From Pseudomonas sp. SJZ079 (lineage in GTDB: Bacteria > Pseudomonadota > Gammaproteobacteria > Pseudomonadales > Pseudomonadaceae): DNA of 47,036 nt. The DNA lies in contig NZ_VIUH01000034.1 in the NCBI RefSeq assembly GCF_007993865.1, positions 1 to 47,036 on the forward strand. Reading direction: 5' to 3'. The notes beneath the pieces were generated by a model. The model was not told the DNA's origin. It ran no database searches and worked only from the letters and a program-made list of their open reading frames with translations. The translations under genes were made by a program, and so were the position numbers. This document shows, piece by piece, positions 26,754-35,204 of the stretch (positions are counted from its first letter, which is position 1; each line of letters starts with the position of its first letter).

Positions 26754-27407
26754 ATGACCATTCGTATTGGCGACGAAGCGCCGGACTTCAGCGCCGCAAG
26801 CACCGAAGGCACCCTGCAGTTTCATGACTGGATCGGCGACAGCTGGGCCATCCTGTTCTCCCACCCGAAGGACTTCACCCCGGTGTGCACCACCGAGCTC
26901 GGCTACATGGCCAAACTCAAGCCGGAGTTCGACAAGCGCAACACCAAGATCCTCGGCCTCAGCGTCGACCCGGTCAGCAACCATAAGGCCTGGGCCGCCG
27001 ACATTCAGGAGACTCAGGGCCATGCGGTCAATTACCCGATGATCGGCGATGAAGACCTCAAGGTGGCCAAGCTCTACGACATGATTCACCCGAACGCCAG
27101 CGGCGGCCCGCGCACCGCCGTGGACAACGCCACGGTGCGCTCGGTGTTCATCATCGGCCCGGACAAGAAGGTCAAGGCCATGCTGGTCTATCCGATGAGC
27201 GCCGGGCGCAACTTCGACGAGGTACTGCGCCTGCTGGACTCCCTGCAGTTGAATGCCAAGCACACGGTGGCGACCCCGGTGAACTGGAAGCCGGGCGAGG
27301 ACGTGATCATCCCCACCTCGGTGTCCGACGAGGAAGCCCAGCGCAAGTACCCCGGGGGGTTCAAGACGCTGAAGCCCTACCTGCGCACGGTGGCGCAGCC
27401 CAAGTAG
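26754..27407 (+). CDS. 1-Cys peroxiredoxin (Prx6 family, LsfA-like)
   Basis: A 217-residue peroxiredoxin that reduces hydrogen peroxide and organic peroxides. The peroxidatic Cys45 sits in the PxxxTxxC motif PKDFTPVC (38-45). The C-terminal domain typical of Prx6 (VATPVNWKPGEDVIIPTSVSDEEAQRKYP) is complete, and no resolving Cys is seen. The ATG at 26754 is 6 nt after AAGGAGG; an in-frame TTG at 26748 lies too close to it. Pseudomonas LsfA is the closest named relative I can recall, and orthology is not proven. Confidence 0.9.
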   Translation: MTIRIGDEAPDFSAASTEGTLQFHDWIGDSWAILFSHPKDFTPVCTTELGYMAKLKPEFDKRNTKILGLSVDPVSNHKAWAADIQETQGHAVNYPMIGDEDLKVAKLYDMIHPNASGGPRTAVDNATVRSVFIIGPDKKVKAMLVYPMSAGRNFDEVLRLLDSLQLNAKHTVATPVNWKPGEDVIIPTSVSDEEAQRKYPGGFKTLKPYLRTVAQPK

Positions 27408-27424
27408 CCAGTTGGGCGCAACGT

Positions 27425-27460
27425 AAAAAAGCCGACCCACACCCTGAGGCGTGGGTCGGC
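27425..27460 (-). terminator. Strong terminator of the second BCCT gene
   Basis: A perfect 10-bp stem (GCCGACCCAC/GTGGGTCGGC, 27431-27440 and 27451-27460) with a 10-nt loop is followed on the minus strand by six U (27425-27430). It is 77 nt past the BCCT 2 stop and also lies 17 nt after the peroxiredoxin stop, so it may serve both directions. Confidence 0.9.
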
Positions 27461-27537
27461 AAAGGTCAGGCAAGCATTTCGCCGGGCCTGGCCGGCAAGC
27501 GCAGCAGGCGCACCGGCCAGCGTCGAGGCGAGTCCGC

Positions 27538-29091
27538 TTAGCCGCGTGGCTCCTGGCTCAGCGCCTTGAGAAAGCCGATCATCAAGAACAGCATCAGCGC
27601 CATGAACGGCAAGCCCATGGCCACGGCCCCGGCCTGAATGCCTTTGAGCGCCGTATCGCCGCCAATCACGAACAGCGTGATGGTCACCAGGGCAATCATC
27701 ACCAGCCACAGCACGCGCTGCACCGGCGAGGTGTCCGGGTCGCCACCCGCCGCCAGGTTGTCGACCACCAGGGCGCCGGAGTCCATGGAAGTGACCATGA
27801 AGATGACCAGCAGAATAACCACCAGCACCGAGGTGACGGCCGCCAGCGGCAGCACTTCGAGGAACTGGAAGATCGCCATGTTGACGTCCGCCAGACCGGC
27901 CGCCAGCGCACCAGTGCCGTCAATGACCTGAGCAATGGCGCCGCCACCGAAGGCGCTGAACCAGAAGATCGCCACTATGGTCGGCACCACCATTACCACC
28001 CCGACCATCTGCCGCAGGCTGCGGCCCCGGGAGACGCGGGCGACGAACACCCCGACCAACGGACCCCAGGTGCACCACCAGGCCCAATAGAAAACGGTCC
28101 AGCCCTGGAACCAGTCCTGATCCGGACGGTTGACCCAGTTGGCCAACGGCAGGAAGAACTCGGCAAAGTCGACAGTGGTATCCAGCACGCCCGAGAAGAA
28201 ACTCAGCACGCCGATCCCCGCGACCACCAACAGGAACAGGCCCAGCGCCAGCAGCATGTTGATATTGCTCAGTAGCTTGACCCCGGCATCCATGCCGCGC
28301 CACAGCGAGAGTCCGGCCACGCCGGTGACCACCAGGATGAACAGCAGCTGCAGGCCGAAGGAGTTGGCAATGCCCAGCACATGCGAGATCCCGGCGGTCG
28401 CCTGCATGGCGCCGAGGCCCAGCGAGGTGGCCAGGCCGAACACCGTCAGCACCACGGTGAAGGTATCCACCAGTTGCCCGGGCAGGCCCTTGTGCGCCTT
28501 GCCAATCAGCGGCTGCAGGCCGGAACTGAGGGAGAACGGCAGACCCTTGTTGTAGGCAAAGAAGCCCACCACCAGCGCACTGGTCAGGTAGATCGCCCAG
28601 GGATGAAAACCCCAGTGAAAGATGGTCGAACCCATGGCCGCATGCAGCGCTTCAGGGGTCTGCTTGGGTACGTTGAGCGGGGTTTTCCACCATTCGGTGT
28701 ATTGCGCCACCGGCTCCGCCACGCCCCAGTACAGCAGGCCGACGCCCATCCCGGCGGCGAACAGCATGGAAAACCAGGACAGGGTACTGAACTCGGGCTT
28801 GGCGTCTTTACCGCCCAGGCGGATCTTGCCGAACGGCGACAGCGCCAGGCCGGCGCAGAACAGCACGGCCAGGTTGCCCATGATCATGATGAACCAGTCG
28901 CAGTTCTTCAGGATCCAGCCCTTGGTGCCCTCCAGGGCCTGGCCGAAGGCCGCGGGGTCATTCAGGGCCAGCAACACCAGGGCCAGCACGATAGAGAATG
29001 AAGCAGGAAAAATAACCCGATGGAAGTTCAAACCCATTATCTGGATATTGAAATTCCGGGGCACTGAAGCATCGGCAGCAATGTCTTTCAC
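27538..29091 (-). CDS. BCCT-family betaine/carnitine/choline-type transporter 2
   Basis: A 517-residue BCCT carrier with twelve expected membrane segments. The signatures FAAGMGVGLLYWGVAEP, IFHWGFHPWAIY and FYWAWWCTWGPLVGVFVARVSRGRS are intact. The start is GTG (29091) after GAGGA; the next ATG removes 18 residues. It follows the M24 gene on the same strand after 316 nt holding operator-like site 1, so it can be transcribed on its own. Family substrates include betaines and DMSP (DddT). Being beside a DddP-like gene fits such a role, but it is inferred. Confidence 0.9.
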   Translation of the reverse strand: MKDIAADASVPRNFNIQIMGLNFHRVIFPASFSIVLALVLLALNDPAAFGQALEGTKGWILKNCDWFIMIMGNLAVLFCAGLALSPFGKIRLGGKDAKPEFSTLSWFSMLFAAGMGVGLLYWGVAEPVAQYTEWWKTPLNVPKQTPEALHAAMGSTIFHWGFHPWAIYLTSALVVGFFAYNKGLPFSLSSGLQPLIGKAHKGLPGQLVDTFTVVLTVFGLATSLGLGAMQATAGISHVLGIANSFGLQLLFILVVTGVAGLSLWRGMDAGVKLLSNINMLLALGLFLLVVAGIGVLSFFSGVLDTTVDFAEFFLPLANWVNRPDQDWFQGWTVFYWAWWCTWGPLVGVFVARVSRGRSLRQMVGVVMVVPTIVAIFWFSAFGGGAIAQVIDGTGALAAGLADVNMAIFQFLEVLPLAAVTSVLVVILLVIFMVTSMDSGALVVDNLAAGGDPDTSPVQRVLWLVMIALVTITLFVIGGDTALKGIQAGAVAMGLPFMALMLFLMIGFLKALSQEPRG

Positions 29092-29234
29092 GCAAGGGTC
29101 CTCACTGTATTGTTTTTGTAGTCATGCCAATCACGGCTAGCACTTTAAAAACGTAAAACGCTGGCCAGCCGAATTGAACAGATGAGTGATGGTCGGGTAG
29201 CTAAGCGCTCGTCACAAATCATTTTATGTGCGGC

Positions 29235-29253
29235 ATTAATGACTTTTGATCAT
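29235..29253 (+). promoter_or_regulatory. Shared operator-like site 1 (upstream of BCCT 2)
   Basis: ATTAATGACTTTTGATCAT. Its core ATGACTTTTGATCAT differs at one base from the core at 37973-37987 and has the LysR-type T-N11-A geometry (ATGA-N7-TCAT). It lies 144 nt upstream of the BCCT 2 GTG. Confidence 0.65.
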
Positions 29254-29280
29254 CCATACGCGCAACTAACAACCGCATTA

Positions 29281-29329
29281 TTAACAGGCGCTGGCGCGGG
29301 TCATACCTGCCGCTATTAACGCCTGTTAA
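29281..29329. promoter_or_regulatory. TTAACAGGCG/CGCCTGTTAA inverted repeat
   Basis: Perfect 10-bp arms (29281-29290 and 29320-29329) are separated by 29 nt. It lies between the M24 stop and BCCT 2. There is no U-tract, so it may be a regulatory dyad or an RNA structure ending the upstream operon. Confidence 0.45.
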
Positions 29330-29407
29330 TCCGCACTTCAAACTGACCACCGAGTTATTTTTATTGTGTTATATCCACCCCCTCAGCGCCGGTACGCCCT
29401 CGACTGC

Positions 29408-30655
29408 TCATAGCCAATCGTCCTGCCAGGGGTAGTTCGACAGTGCCTGACAACCATCGCGGGTGATCAGCACCTGTTGTTCGAGCTTGATGCCTTCCTT
29501 GCCGCCGCGCTCGCCGATGTAACTCTCGACGCAGAGCACCATGTTTTCCTCGATGATCCCGTCGTAACCGCTGCTGTCCCAGTCCGCGCCCTTGTGCGCC
29601 AGGGCCGGATACTCGTCGGCCAGGCCGACGCCATGCACCACGCAGCAGTAGCGGTTGTGCTGGTAGGGCTGGGGAATGTCCCAGGCGCGCTGGACGAACT
29701 CGCGCTGACTGATGCCGGGGCGCAGCAGGTCCATGTTGTGATGCACCTGCTCGAAGGCCAGGGCATACAGCTTGCGTTGCTCGGCGGTGGGCGCGACGTG
29801 GCCGACGGTCCAGGCCCGCGAGATGTCGGCGCAGTAGCCGTAGGGGCCGATCAGGTCGGTGTCGAACGAGACGATTTCACCTTGCTGCATCACCCGCTCG
29901 CTGGACTCCTGCATCCAGGGGTTGGTGCGCGGCCCGGAGGCCAGCAGGCGGGTCTCGATCCACTCGCCGCCGTGGCGGATGTTCTCGAAGTGCAGCCAGG
30001 CCCACAGCTGGTTCTCGCTCATGCCCGGGCGCTGCTCGTCGTGCATACGCTGGATGCCTTTCTCGCACACGGCGATGGTCCAGCGCATCAGCTCCAGTTC
30101 GGCGGCGGACTTAATCTTGCGCGCCTCCTCCATCAGGCTGTGGCCCTCGACCAGGGTCAGGCCCTGCGCCTGCAACAGTTCGAGCCCCTCGAAATCAGCC
30201 TTGTCCACCGCCAGCCGGGCGCCTGCACCGGCGTGCTGCTGCAGCAGCTCGACGATTTCCGCGGCCCACAGCTTGGCCTTCTCGGAGATCCGCGAGCCGG
30301 CGCCGAAGTAACTCCAGCTCACCGCATGGCGGATCTCGTCGAGCAGGCCGTTGCCCTGGTGCAGGTGCTCGCAGTTGTGGAACTCGAAGAGGATCACCGG
30401 GCCCGTGGCGAACACCAGGGCGTAGCGGGCGAAGTTGTGCAGCGTCCACACCTGCATGTTTGAGGTGTCGGTGGCGTAGCGGATGTTCACCGGGTCGTAG
30501 AGCAGGATCGCCGCGCAATCGGCGGCCAACAGTTGCTCGCGCACCCGCTGCAGGCGATAGGTGCGCGCCGCCTCCAGGGTCTGGGCGCTGACCGGGTTGC
30601 GCAACGGCTGGTTAGCGGACTCGCCGCTCGGGTACTTATTCTTGTTGTCGAACAT
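29408..30655 (-). CDS. M24-family protein, DddP-like (candidate DMSP lyase or related C-S/C-N lyase/hydrolase)
   Basis: A 415-residue pita-bread (M24) protein. It shares long blocks with my recollection of DddP, the M24-type DMSP lyase: DPVNIRYATDTSNMQVW, NIRHGGEWIETRLLASGPR, SFDTDLIGPYG and HGVGLADE. Metal-type residues Asp265, Asp267, Asp277, His341, Glu377 and Glu392 and the putative general base Asp347, plus Tyr336, sit at a constant offset of 29-30 from the DddP residues I recall (295, 297, 307, 371, 406, 421, 377, 366). DddP releases DMS and acrylate. No acrylate genes (acuI, acuK, prpE) are here, so a related substrate is also possible. It is last in the Rieske operon. Confidence 0.8.
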   Translation of the reverse strand: MFDNKNKYPSGESANQPLRNPVSAQTLEAARTYRLQRVREQLLAADCAAILLYDPVNIRYATDTSNMQVWTLHNFARYALVFATGPVILFEFHNCEHLHQGNGLLDEIRHAVSWSYFGAGSRISEKAKLWAAEIVELLQQHAGAGARLAVDKADFEGLELLQAQGLTLVEGHSLMEEARKIKSAAELELMRWTIAVCEKGIQRMHDEQRPGMSENQLWAWLHFENIRHGGEWIETRLLASGPRTNPWMQESSERVMQQGEIVSFDTDLIGPYGYCADISRAWTVGHVAPTAEQRKLYALAFEQVHHNMDLLRPGISQREFVQRAWDIPQPYQHNRYCCVVHGVGLADEYPALAHKGADWDSSGYDGIIEENMVLCVESYIGERGGKEGIKLEQQVLITRDGCQALSNYPWQDDWL

Positions 30656-30704
30656 GACTGGGCTTCCACTTAGGTGAGTTCAGGCACAAAGAAACGCAAC
30701 GTGC

Positions 30705-31994
30705 TCAACCGCCCCGCGGCTCGCACGCCGCGAGCGGCTCGCCGGGGCTAGTCGTGCCGACCAGCGGTGCGGCTGGCTCCACCGCAGCCGGCAGCGTCGC
30801 GCAGGCCAGGCCAACCGGGGTGGCCTGGTGATGCAGCGGCGCATCCTCCTGCAAGTGCGCGCCGCTGACCTTGCCCTGCCCCACCGCCAGGGCCAGCAGT
30901 GCGGCGCAGGCGGCAGAGAACAGATACAGGCTGGATGCACCGAAGTGCTCCATCAGCGCGCCGGCCAGCAACGGGCCGATAGCGGCGCCGACGCCGTAGG
31001 TCACCAGCAACAGGCCGGCCAGGGACACGCGCAGTTCGGCTTCGATATTGTCGTTGGCCAGGGCCACGCCCAGCGGATACAGGCAGAACTGCAGAAAACC
31101 GATGCAGGCGCCAACCAGCAGCAGGACGCCGAAGGACGGTTGCTCAGAGAAACCCAGCGGCAGGCAGGCGAGGACCAGCAGCACCGCCACGCCGCGGATC
31201 AGGCTGGCCCGCGGCAAGCGGTCGGACAGCCAGCCCAGCGGCAGCTGGGCGAGCAGGCCGGCGCCGATGATCATCGCCATGAACTGGCCGACCTCGGTGG
31301 TATCCAGGCCCTGGCGACTGGCATAGATGGCCGCCAGGCCGAAGAAGGCGCTGTAGATCATCCCAGCCATCAACACGGTGACCAGCGACTGCGGCACCCG
31401 CTGGATAAACAACCTGATATCCACAGGCGCCGGCTGCAGCGCCGCCGGGTGCATGCTGCGGGTCAGGGCCACCGGCACCAGGCACAGGGCAAAGGCCATG
31501 GCCACGCCGAGCAGCGCGTGGATGCCCAGATCGCCCTTCCAGCTCAGGGCCAGTTGGCCGAGCACCATGCCGACGTATATCGCCACCATGTAGATGCCCA
31601 GCACCTTGCCGCGCTGGTCGCTGCGGGCGCGGTCGTTGAGCCAGCTTTCCAGCACCATCAGCTGGCACATCATCGCCAGGCCGACCAACGCGCGCAGCAA
31701 TAGCCAGAGCGGCAAGGCACTGCTGAATTCGTGGGCCAATACGGCGGCGGAAATCACCCCGCCACAGGCGACATAGGTGCGGATATGTCCGACCCGCTGG
31801 ATCAGCACCCGCCCGACCTTTCCGCCGGCCACCATGCCCAGGGCGTTGGCAGCCATCAGCGCGCCACCCCAGAATTCGGCCACCCCGTCGGCGCTCAGGC
31901 GCAGGGCCAGGTAGGTCATCAGCAGGGTCGAACCCAGCTGCATCAACAGGCTGGCCAGGTACAGGGCGCCGAAGGTCTTAGTCAGTCCTAGCAT
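30705..31994 (-). CDS. MFS transporter (YcaD-like)
   Basis: A 429-residue major facilitator with twelve predicted membrane helices (SLLMQLGSTLLMTYLAL onward) and a soluble Pro/Ala-rich tail from about 390. The family includes YcaD-type carriers of unknown substrate. The start follows AAGGAG by 8 nt. It is preceded by a GC-rich hairpin (32023-32053) and followed after 49 nt by the M24 gene. It may export a product or import a substrate of the pathway. Direction is not evident from sequence. Confidence 0.85.
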   Translation of the reverse strand: MLGLTKTFGALYLASLLMQLGSTLLMTYLALRLSADGVAEFWGGALMAANALGMVAGGKVGRVLIQRVGHIRTYVACGGVISAAVLAHEFSSALPLWLLLRALVGLAMMCQLMVLESWLNDRARSDQRGKVLGIYMVAIYVGMVLGQLALSWKGDLGIHALLGVAMAFALCLVPVALTRSMHPAALQPAPVDIRLFIQRVPQSLVTVLMAGMIYSAFFGLAAIYASRQGLDTTEVGQFMAMIIGAGLLAQLPLGWLSDRLPRASLIRGVAVLLVLACLPLGFSEQPSFGVLLLVGACIGFLQFCLYPLGVALANDNIEAELRVSLAGLLLVTYGVGAAIGPLLAGALMEHFGASSLYLFSAACAALLALAVGQGKVSGAHLQEDAPLHHQATPVGLACATLPAAVEPAAPLVGTTSPGEPLAACEPRGG

Positions 31995-32022
31995 GCGTGG
32001 CTCCTTGGCCAGAATGAAGAAA

Positions 32023-32053
32023 GCCGCCGCTCCCGGCTAGGGAATGCGGCGGC
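32023..32053 (-). terminator. Intra-operon hairpin (attenuator candidate)
   Basis: A perfect 8-bp GC stem, GCCGCCGC/GCGGCGGC (32023-32030 and 32046-32053), read on the minus strand is followed by TTTCTTC. It sits in the 79-nt gap between cupin and MFS genes and would lower expression of the MFS and M24 genes. Confidence 0.5.
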
Positions 32054-32073
32054 AGAATGACTAGGGCAAAGAC

Positions 32074-32445
32074 TCAGGCCAAACCGTGACGTTGCTTCCA
32101 GTCGCCCGGATGCACCACGTAACCGAACAACGCATGGCCGCCGTAGACCAGCTCGGTGCCTTCCGGTATCCACAGCAGCTGGCCCGGCGTGACCCGGTAC
32201 AGCTCGCCGTTGGCCTGCAGCTCGAAACAGCCTTCGATGACGAAGATCACCTCGTCATACAGCAGGGTCCAGTTGACCTCGGCGCCCTCCCAGCGGGCGA
32301 AGCCGATACCGATATTCGGCGACACTTCATTGCTGATGGCGCGGGCGACGAAGGCAGCGCCGGGTGGACCGCCACGCGGGATGAACTCCAGGTCATGGTG
32401 ATCGACCAGCAACACCGGGCCTTTGCCAGAAACGACCTGGCTCAT
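32074..32445 (-). CDS. EutQ-like small cupin
   Basis: A 123-residue single-domain cupin. The segment WTLLYDEVIFVIEGCFELQANGELYRVTPGQLLWIPEGTELVYGG matches EutQ-type cupins. The canonical HxH metal pair of many cupins is absent and is replaced by a Tyr-Asp-Glu arrangement, as is usual for EutQ relatives. It overlaps the FAD oxidase stop by ATGA, so the two are co-translated. A role as an accessory or substrate-handling protein is inferred. It does not look like the DddL/Q/W/K/U lyases, which have metal-binding His residues. Confidence 0.8.
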   Translation of the reverse strand: MSQVVSGKGPVLLVDHHDLEFIPRGGPPGAAFVARAISNEVSPNIGIGFARWEGAEVNWTLLYDEVIFVIEGCFELQANGELYRVTPGQLLWIPEGTELVYGGHALFGYVVHPGDWKQRHGLA

Positions 32446-33770
32446 AGCTCGCTCCGACTGTTCCAGGCCGCCAGGCGAATGCGCGAACGCACGCCGAGGC
32501 CGAGGAAGGGTTCCGGCGGGTTCAACGACGGCATGCCGGTGACCGCCTGGATGTCGCGCAACTGCGCCGAATCCGCGCCGACCGCCAGATCGGCCAGCAG
32601 GGTGCCGGAGATGGTGCCCCAGGCCGCGCCGACACCGTTGTCGCAGGCCGAGGCGTACACGCCCTGCTCCAGCTCGCCGAAGAAGTTGGTGAAGTTGCGC
32701 GAGATGGCATAAACGCCGCCCCAGGTGTGGCTGAACGGCACGTTGGCCAGTTGCGGGAAGCGCGCCAGGAAGGCCTTGCGGTGGTCCTCACGCACGCTGG
32801 CGCGCATGGCATCGCTGGCGCTCTGACCGTACTTGGGCACGTGCTTGTAGGTGTTGCGAATGATCAGACGGCGGTCCTGAGTCATGCGCACCGTAGTGCC
32901 GGCGTGGTCGGCCGGGGTCAGGCCCCAGTCGAGCTGGCCGCCATACACCTGCAGTTCGCTGTCGGTCAGCGGCCGGGTCCAGCTGGCGAAGGTCATCACC
33001 GGCAGCAGGCGGTTGCGCAGGTAGCCGAACTCCTGGGTGAAGATGCTGGTGCCGAGCAACAGCTGCGGGGTGCGGATGCGGCCGTTGTTGCCGTGCAGAA
33101 TCCAACCGCCCTGACCGTCACGTTGCAGACGCTGGATCGGCGACTCTTCCAGCAACTCGACGTTGCCCGGCAGCGAACGCCCGAGGCCGGTGACCAGCGC
33201 CGCCGGCTGCATCAGGTAGCAACCGGGGGTGTAGATCGCCCCGCTGTAATGGCCGGTGCCCAGCACCTTGGCCAGCTCGGCACGCTCGACCCGGTGGAAC
33301 GGCTCGCCGAGGTCGCTCATCAGCTTCTCGAAATGATCCAGGTAGGCCAGGCCGCGCGGGCCCACCGCGCCCTGATACTTGCCGGCATGCGACCACTGGC
33401 AGTCGATCTTGTGGCTCTGGATCAGCCCCTGCAACTGGGCGATGGCGGCGCGATTGAGCGCCAGCAGGCGCTGCTTGTGCGCCGGGTCCGGATGCTCGAG
33501 GGCGAACTTGTGCGGCAGGTCGATAACGAAGCCGGAGTTACGCCCGGAGGCGCCATAGGCCACACGCTGAGCGTCGACCAACAGGATGCGCGCCTCGGGG
33601 TGGTGCTCGGCCAGCCGCCGCGCCGCAGCCAAACCAGCGAAACCGGCGCCGATCACCGTGTAATCGGCGCGCTGCTCACCCTGCAAGCGGGTGCAAGCCG
33701 GTTGCTCGGGCAGCGCCGCATACCAGCCGCAGCTGGCGTCGTCATAAGGCAACTTGATGGTGTTTTTCAT
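32442..33770 (-). CDS. FAD-dependent amine/amino-acid oxidase (DAO family, PuuB/OrdL-like)
   Basis: A 442-residue flavoprotein of the DAO fold. The dinucleotide motif YTVIGAGFAGLAAARRLAEHHP is at about 37-58 and the PuuB-like GASGRNSGFVIDLPHK follows. The C-terminal part has the FAD-contacting DNGVGAAWGT segment. PuuB oxidises gamma-glutamylputrescine and relatives oxidise N-methyl amines, so an N-demethylase or amine oxidase step is plausible here. It follows the rubredoxin reductase by 10 nt and overlaps the cupin by 4 nt. Substrate unknown. Confidence 0.85.
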   Translation of the reverse strand: MKNTIKLPYDDASCGWYAALPEQPACTRLQGEQRADYTVIGAGFAGLAAARRLAEHHPEARILLVDAQRVAYGASGRNSGFVIDLPHKFALEHPDPAHKQRLLALNRAAIAQLQGLIQSHKIDCQWSHAGKYQGAVGPRGLAYLDHFEKLMSDLGEPFHRVERAELAKVLGTGHYSGAIYTPGCYLMQPAALVTGLGRSLPGNVELLEESPIQRLQRDGQGGWILHGNNGRIRTPQLLLGTSIFTQEFGYLRNRLLPVMTFASWTRPLTDSELQVYGGQLDWGLTPADHAGTTVRMTQDRRLIIRNTYKHVPKYGQSASDAMRASVREDHRKAFLARFPQLANVPFSHTWGGVYAISRNFTNFFGELEQGVYASACDNGVGAAWGTISGTLLADLAVGADSAQLRDIQAVTGMPSLNPPEPFLGLGVRSRIRLAAWNSRSEL

Positions 33771-33780
33771 GCGACTGCCC

Positions 33781-35199
33781 TCAGGCTACGGCCCGTTGTG
33801 CGTTCTGACAGGACTGCAGCCAGGCATTGCGCTGCTGTTGTGCTTGGCGACCGAGCAGGACGAAGCCATGCAGCGCCCCCTCGCTATCGTAATAACCGGC
33901 GCTCAGACCATCGTCGGTGCTGCTGCAGCGCCATTCGCCGGCCACGCCTGCGGCTGGCGGCAGCAGGCACAGCGGCGCGGCCGGGGTCTTCACCGTCACC
34001 GGCATCAGCGGATAGCTGACCGCCGTCGGCTGGCCGAGCAGGGTCTTGGTGAGCGCCTGAATGCCCTGGTTGATCGGCGCCAGATACGGCAGCAGCTGAC
34101 CGTCGATCTCGATGCAGTCACCCAGGGCGAAGATCCCCGGCTGCGAGGTTTGCAACTGCGCGTCCACCTGGATGCCGCGAGCCACCTCTACCCCGGCCGT
34201 CTCGGCCAGGCTGAGGTTGGGGCGCAGGCCTACGGCGGACAACAGCAGATCGGCTTGCAGGTTTTGGCCATCAGCGAGCGTCAGGCGATAGCCCTGCTCG
34301 GCCGAGTCGATGCGCTGCACTGTGTTCTGCAAATGCCAGCTCACGCCCAGCTCGCCCAGAGCGGTCTGCAACTGCTGACCGGCTTCGACCGGCAGCAGGC
34401 GCTCCATCGGCCACTGACCGAGGCCGATAACGCTGACCTCGAACCCGCTGCTGGCCAGGTCGTTGGCGAACTCGCAGCCGATCAGGCCGTCACCGAGGAT
34501 GGCCACCCGCCGCACGCCGACCAGGCGCTCGCGAAAGCTCTGGTAGTCATGCAGATTGTTGACGCTGAGCAGCGCCGCGCTGTCGCCCTCGATCGGCAGG
34601 CGAATCGGCGCCGCGCCGCTGGCCAGCACCAACTGGCCGTAGTCCATCTCGCCGATATTGGTGTGCAGGCGCCGCGCTTCGGCATCGATACGCTCGACCC
34701 TGCAATAGGGATAGACGCGGATTTTCAGGCGCTTCTCGATGGCCAGGGCCGACTCGCCCGCCAGCGCCGCAGCGCTCTTACCCTGGGCCAAACCGATAGA
34801 CAGCGCCGGCTTGGAATACAGATGACCGGACTCCTGGGTCAGCACGCGGATCTCCACCAGCGGATCGGCGCGGCGCAAGGCCTGGGCCAAGCCATAGCCG
34901 GCATAACCGCTGCCAATGATCACGATGGGCTGACGCGGCTGAGTGGCGAGCGGCTTGGCCGCCGGTGTCAGCGCCTGCGGTGCCAACGGCAGCGGCGCGC
35001 TGGCGGCGGCCGAGGCCGCGGCAACCACCGGGCTGATATCGAGCATCTCGAAATCATCCTTGCCGACGCCACACTCGGGGCATTTCCAATCCTGCGGCAC
35101 ATCGTCCCAACGGGTGCCGGCGATGATGCCGTCATCCGGCCAGCCGAGCGCCTCGTCATAGATCAAACCGCAGACTACACAGAGCCAGGTCTTGAACAT
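33781..35199 (-). CDS. Rubredoxin fused to NAD(P)H-dependent rubredoxin reductase
   Basis: A 472-residue electron-transfer fusion. Residues 1-52 are a rubredoxin with iron ligands Cys7, Cys10, Cys40 and Cys43 (CVVC ... CPEC). An Ala/Pro-rich linker (about 55-88) leads to a two-Rossmann FAD reductase (IVIIGSGYAGYG at 92-103 and VAILGDGLIGCEFAN further on, GIFALGDC near the C-terminus). Separate rubredoxin and reductase proteins normally serve alkane hydroxylases (AlkG/AlkT). Here the fusion lies between ALDH and amine oxidase genes in a Rieske operon, and it is the only visible electron donor. No plant-type ferredoxin reductase is present. Confidence 0.9.
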   Translation of the reverse strand: MFKTWLCVVCGLIYDEALGWPDDGIIAGTRWDDVPQDWKCPECGVGKDDFEMLDISPVVAAASAAASAPLPLAPQALTPAAKPLATQPRQPIVIIGSGYAGYGLAQALRRADPLVEIRVLTQESGHLYSKPALSIGLAQGKSAAALAGESALAIEKRLKIRVYPYCRVERIDAEARRLHTNIGEMDYGQLVLASGAAPIRLPIEGDSAALLSVNNLHDYQSFRERLVGVRRVAILGDGLIGCEFANDLASSGFEVSVIGLGQWPMERLLPVEAGQQLQTALGELGVSWHLQNTVQRIDSAEQGYRLTLADGQNLQADLLLSAVGLRPNLSLAETAGVEVARGIQVDAQLQTSQPGIFALGDCIEIDGQLLPYLAPINQGIQALTKTLLGQPTAVSYPLMPVTVKTPAAPLCLLPPAAGVAGEWRCSSTDDGLSAGYYDSEGALHGFVLLGRQAQQQRNAWLQSCQNAQRAVA

Positions 35200-35204
35200 G
35201 TCGT

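Noticed and set aside
24073..29091. The two BCCT genes as a recent tandem duplication
   Set aside because: The proteins differ widely in sequence and loop length, and the VF530 and peroxiredoxin genes lie between them.
29408..30655. M24 protein as ectoine hydrolase DoeA
   Set aside because: The matching blocks and residue offsets fit DddP, and no DoeB, DoeC, DoeD or ectoine transport genes are nearby.
32074..32445. Cupin as a DddL/Q/W/K/U DMSP lyase
   Set aside because: The metal-binding His residues of the cupin lyases are missing and the sequence is EutQ-like.
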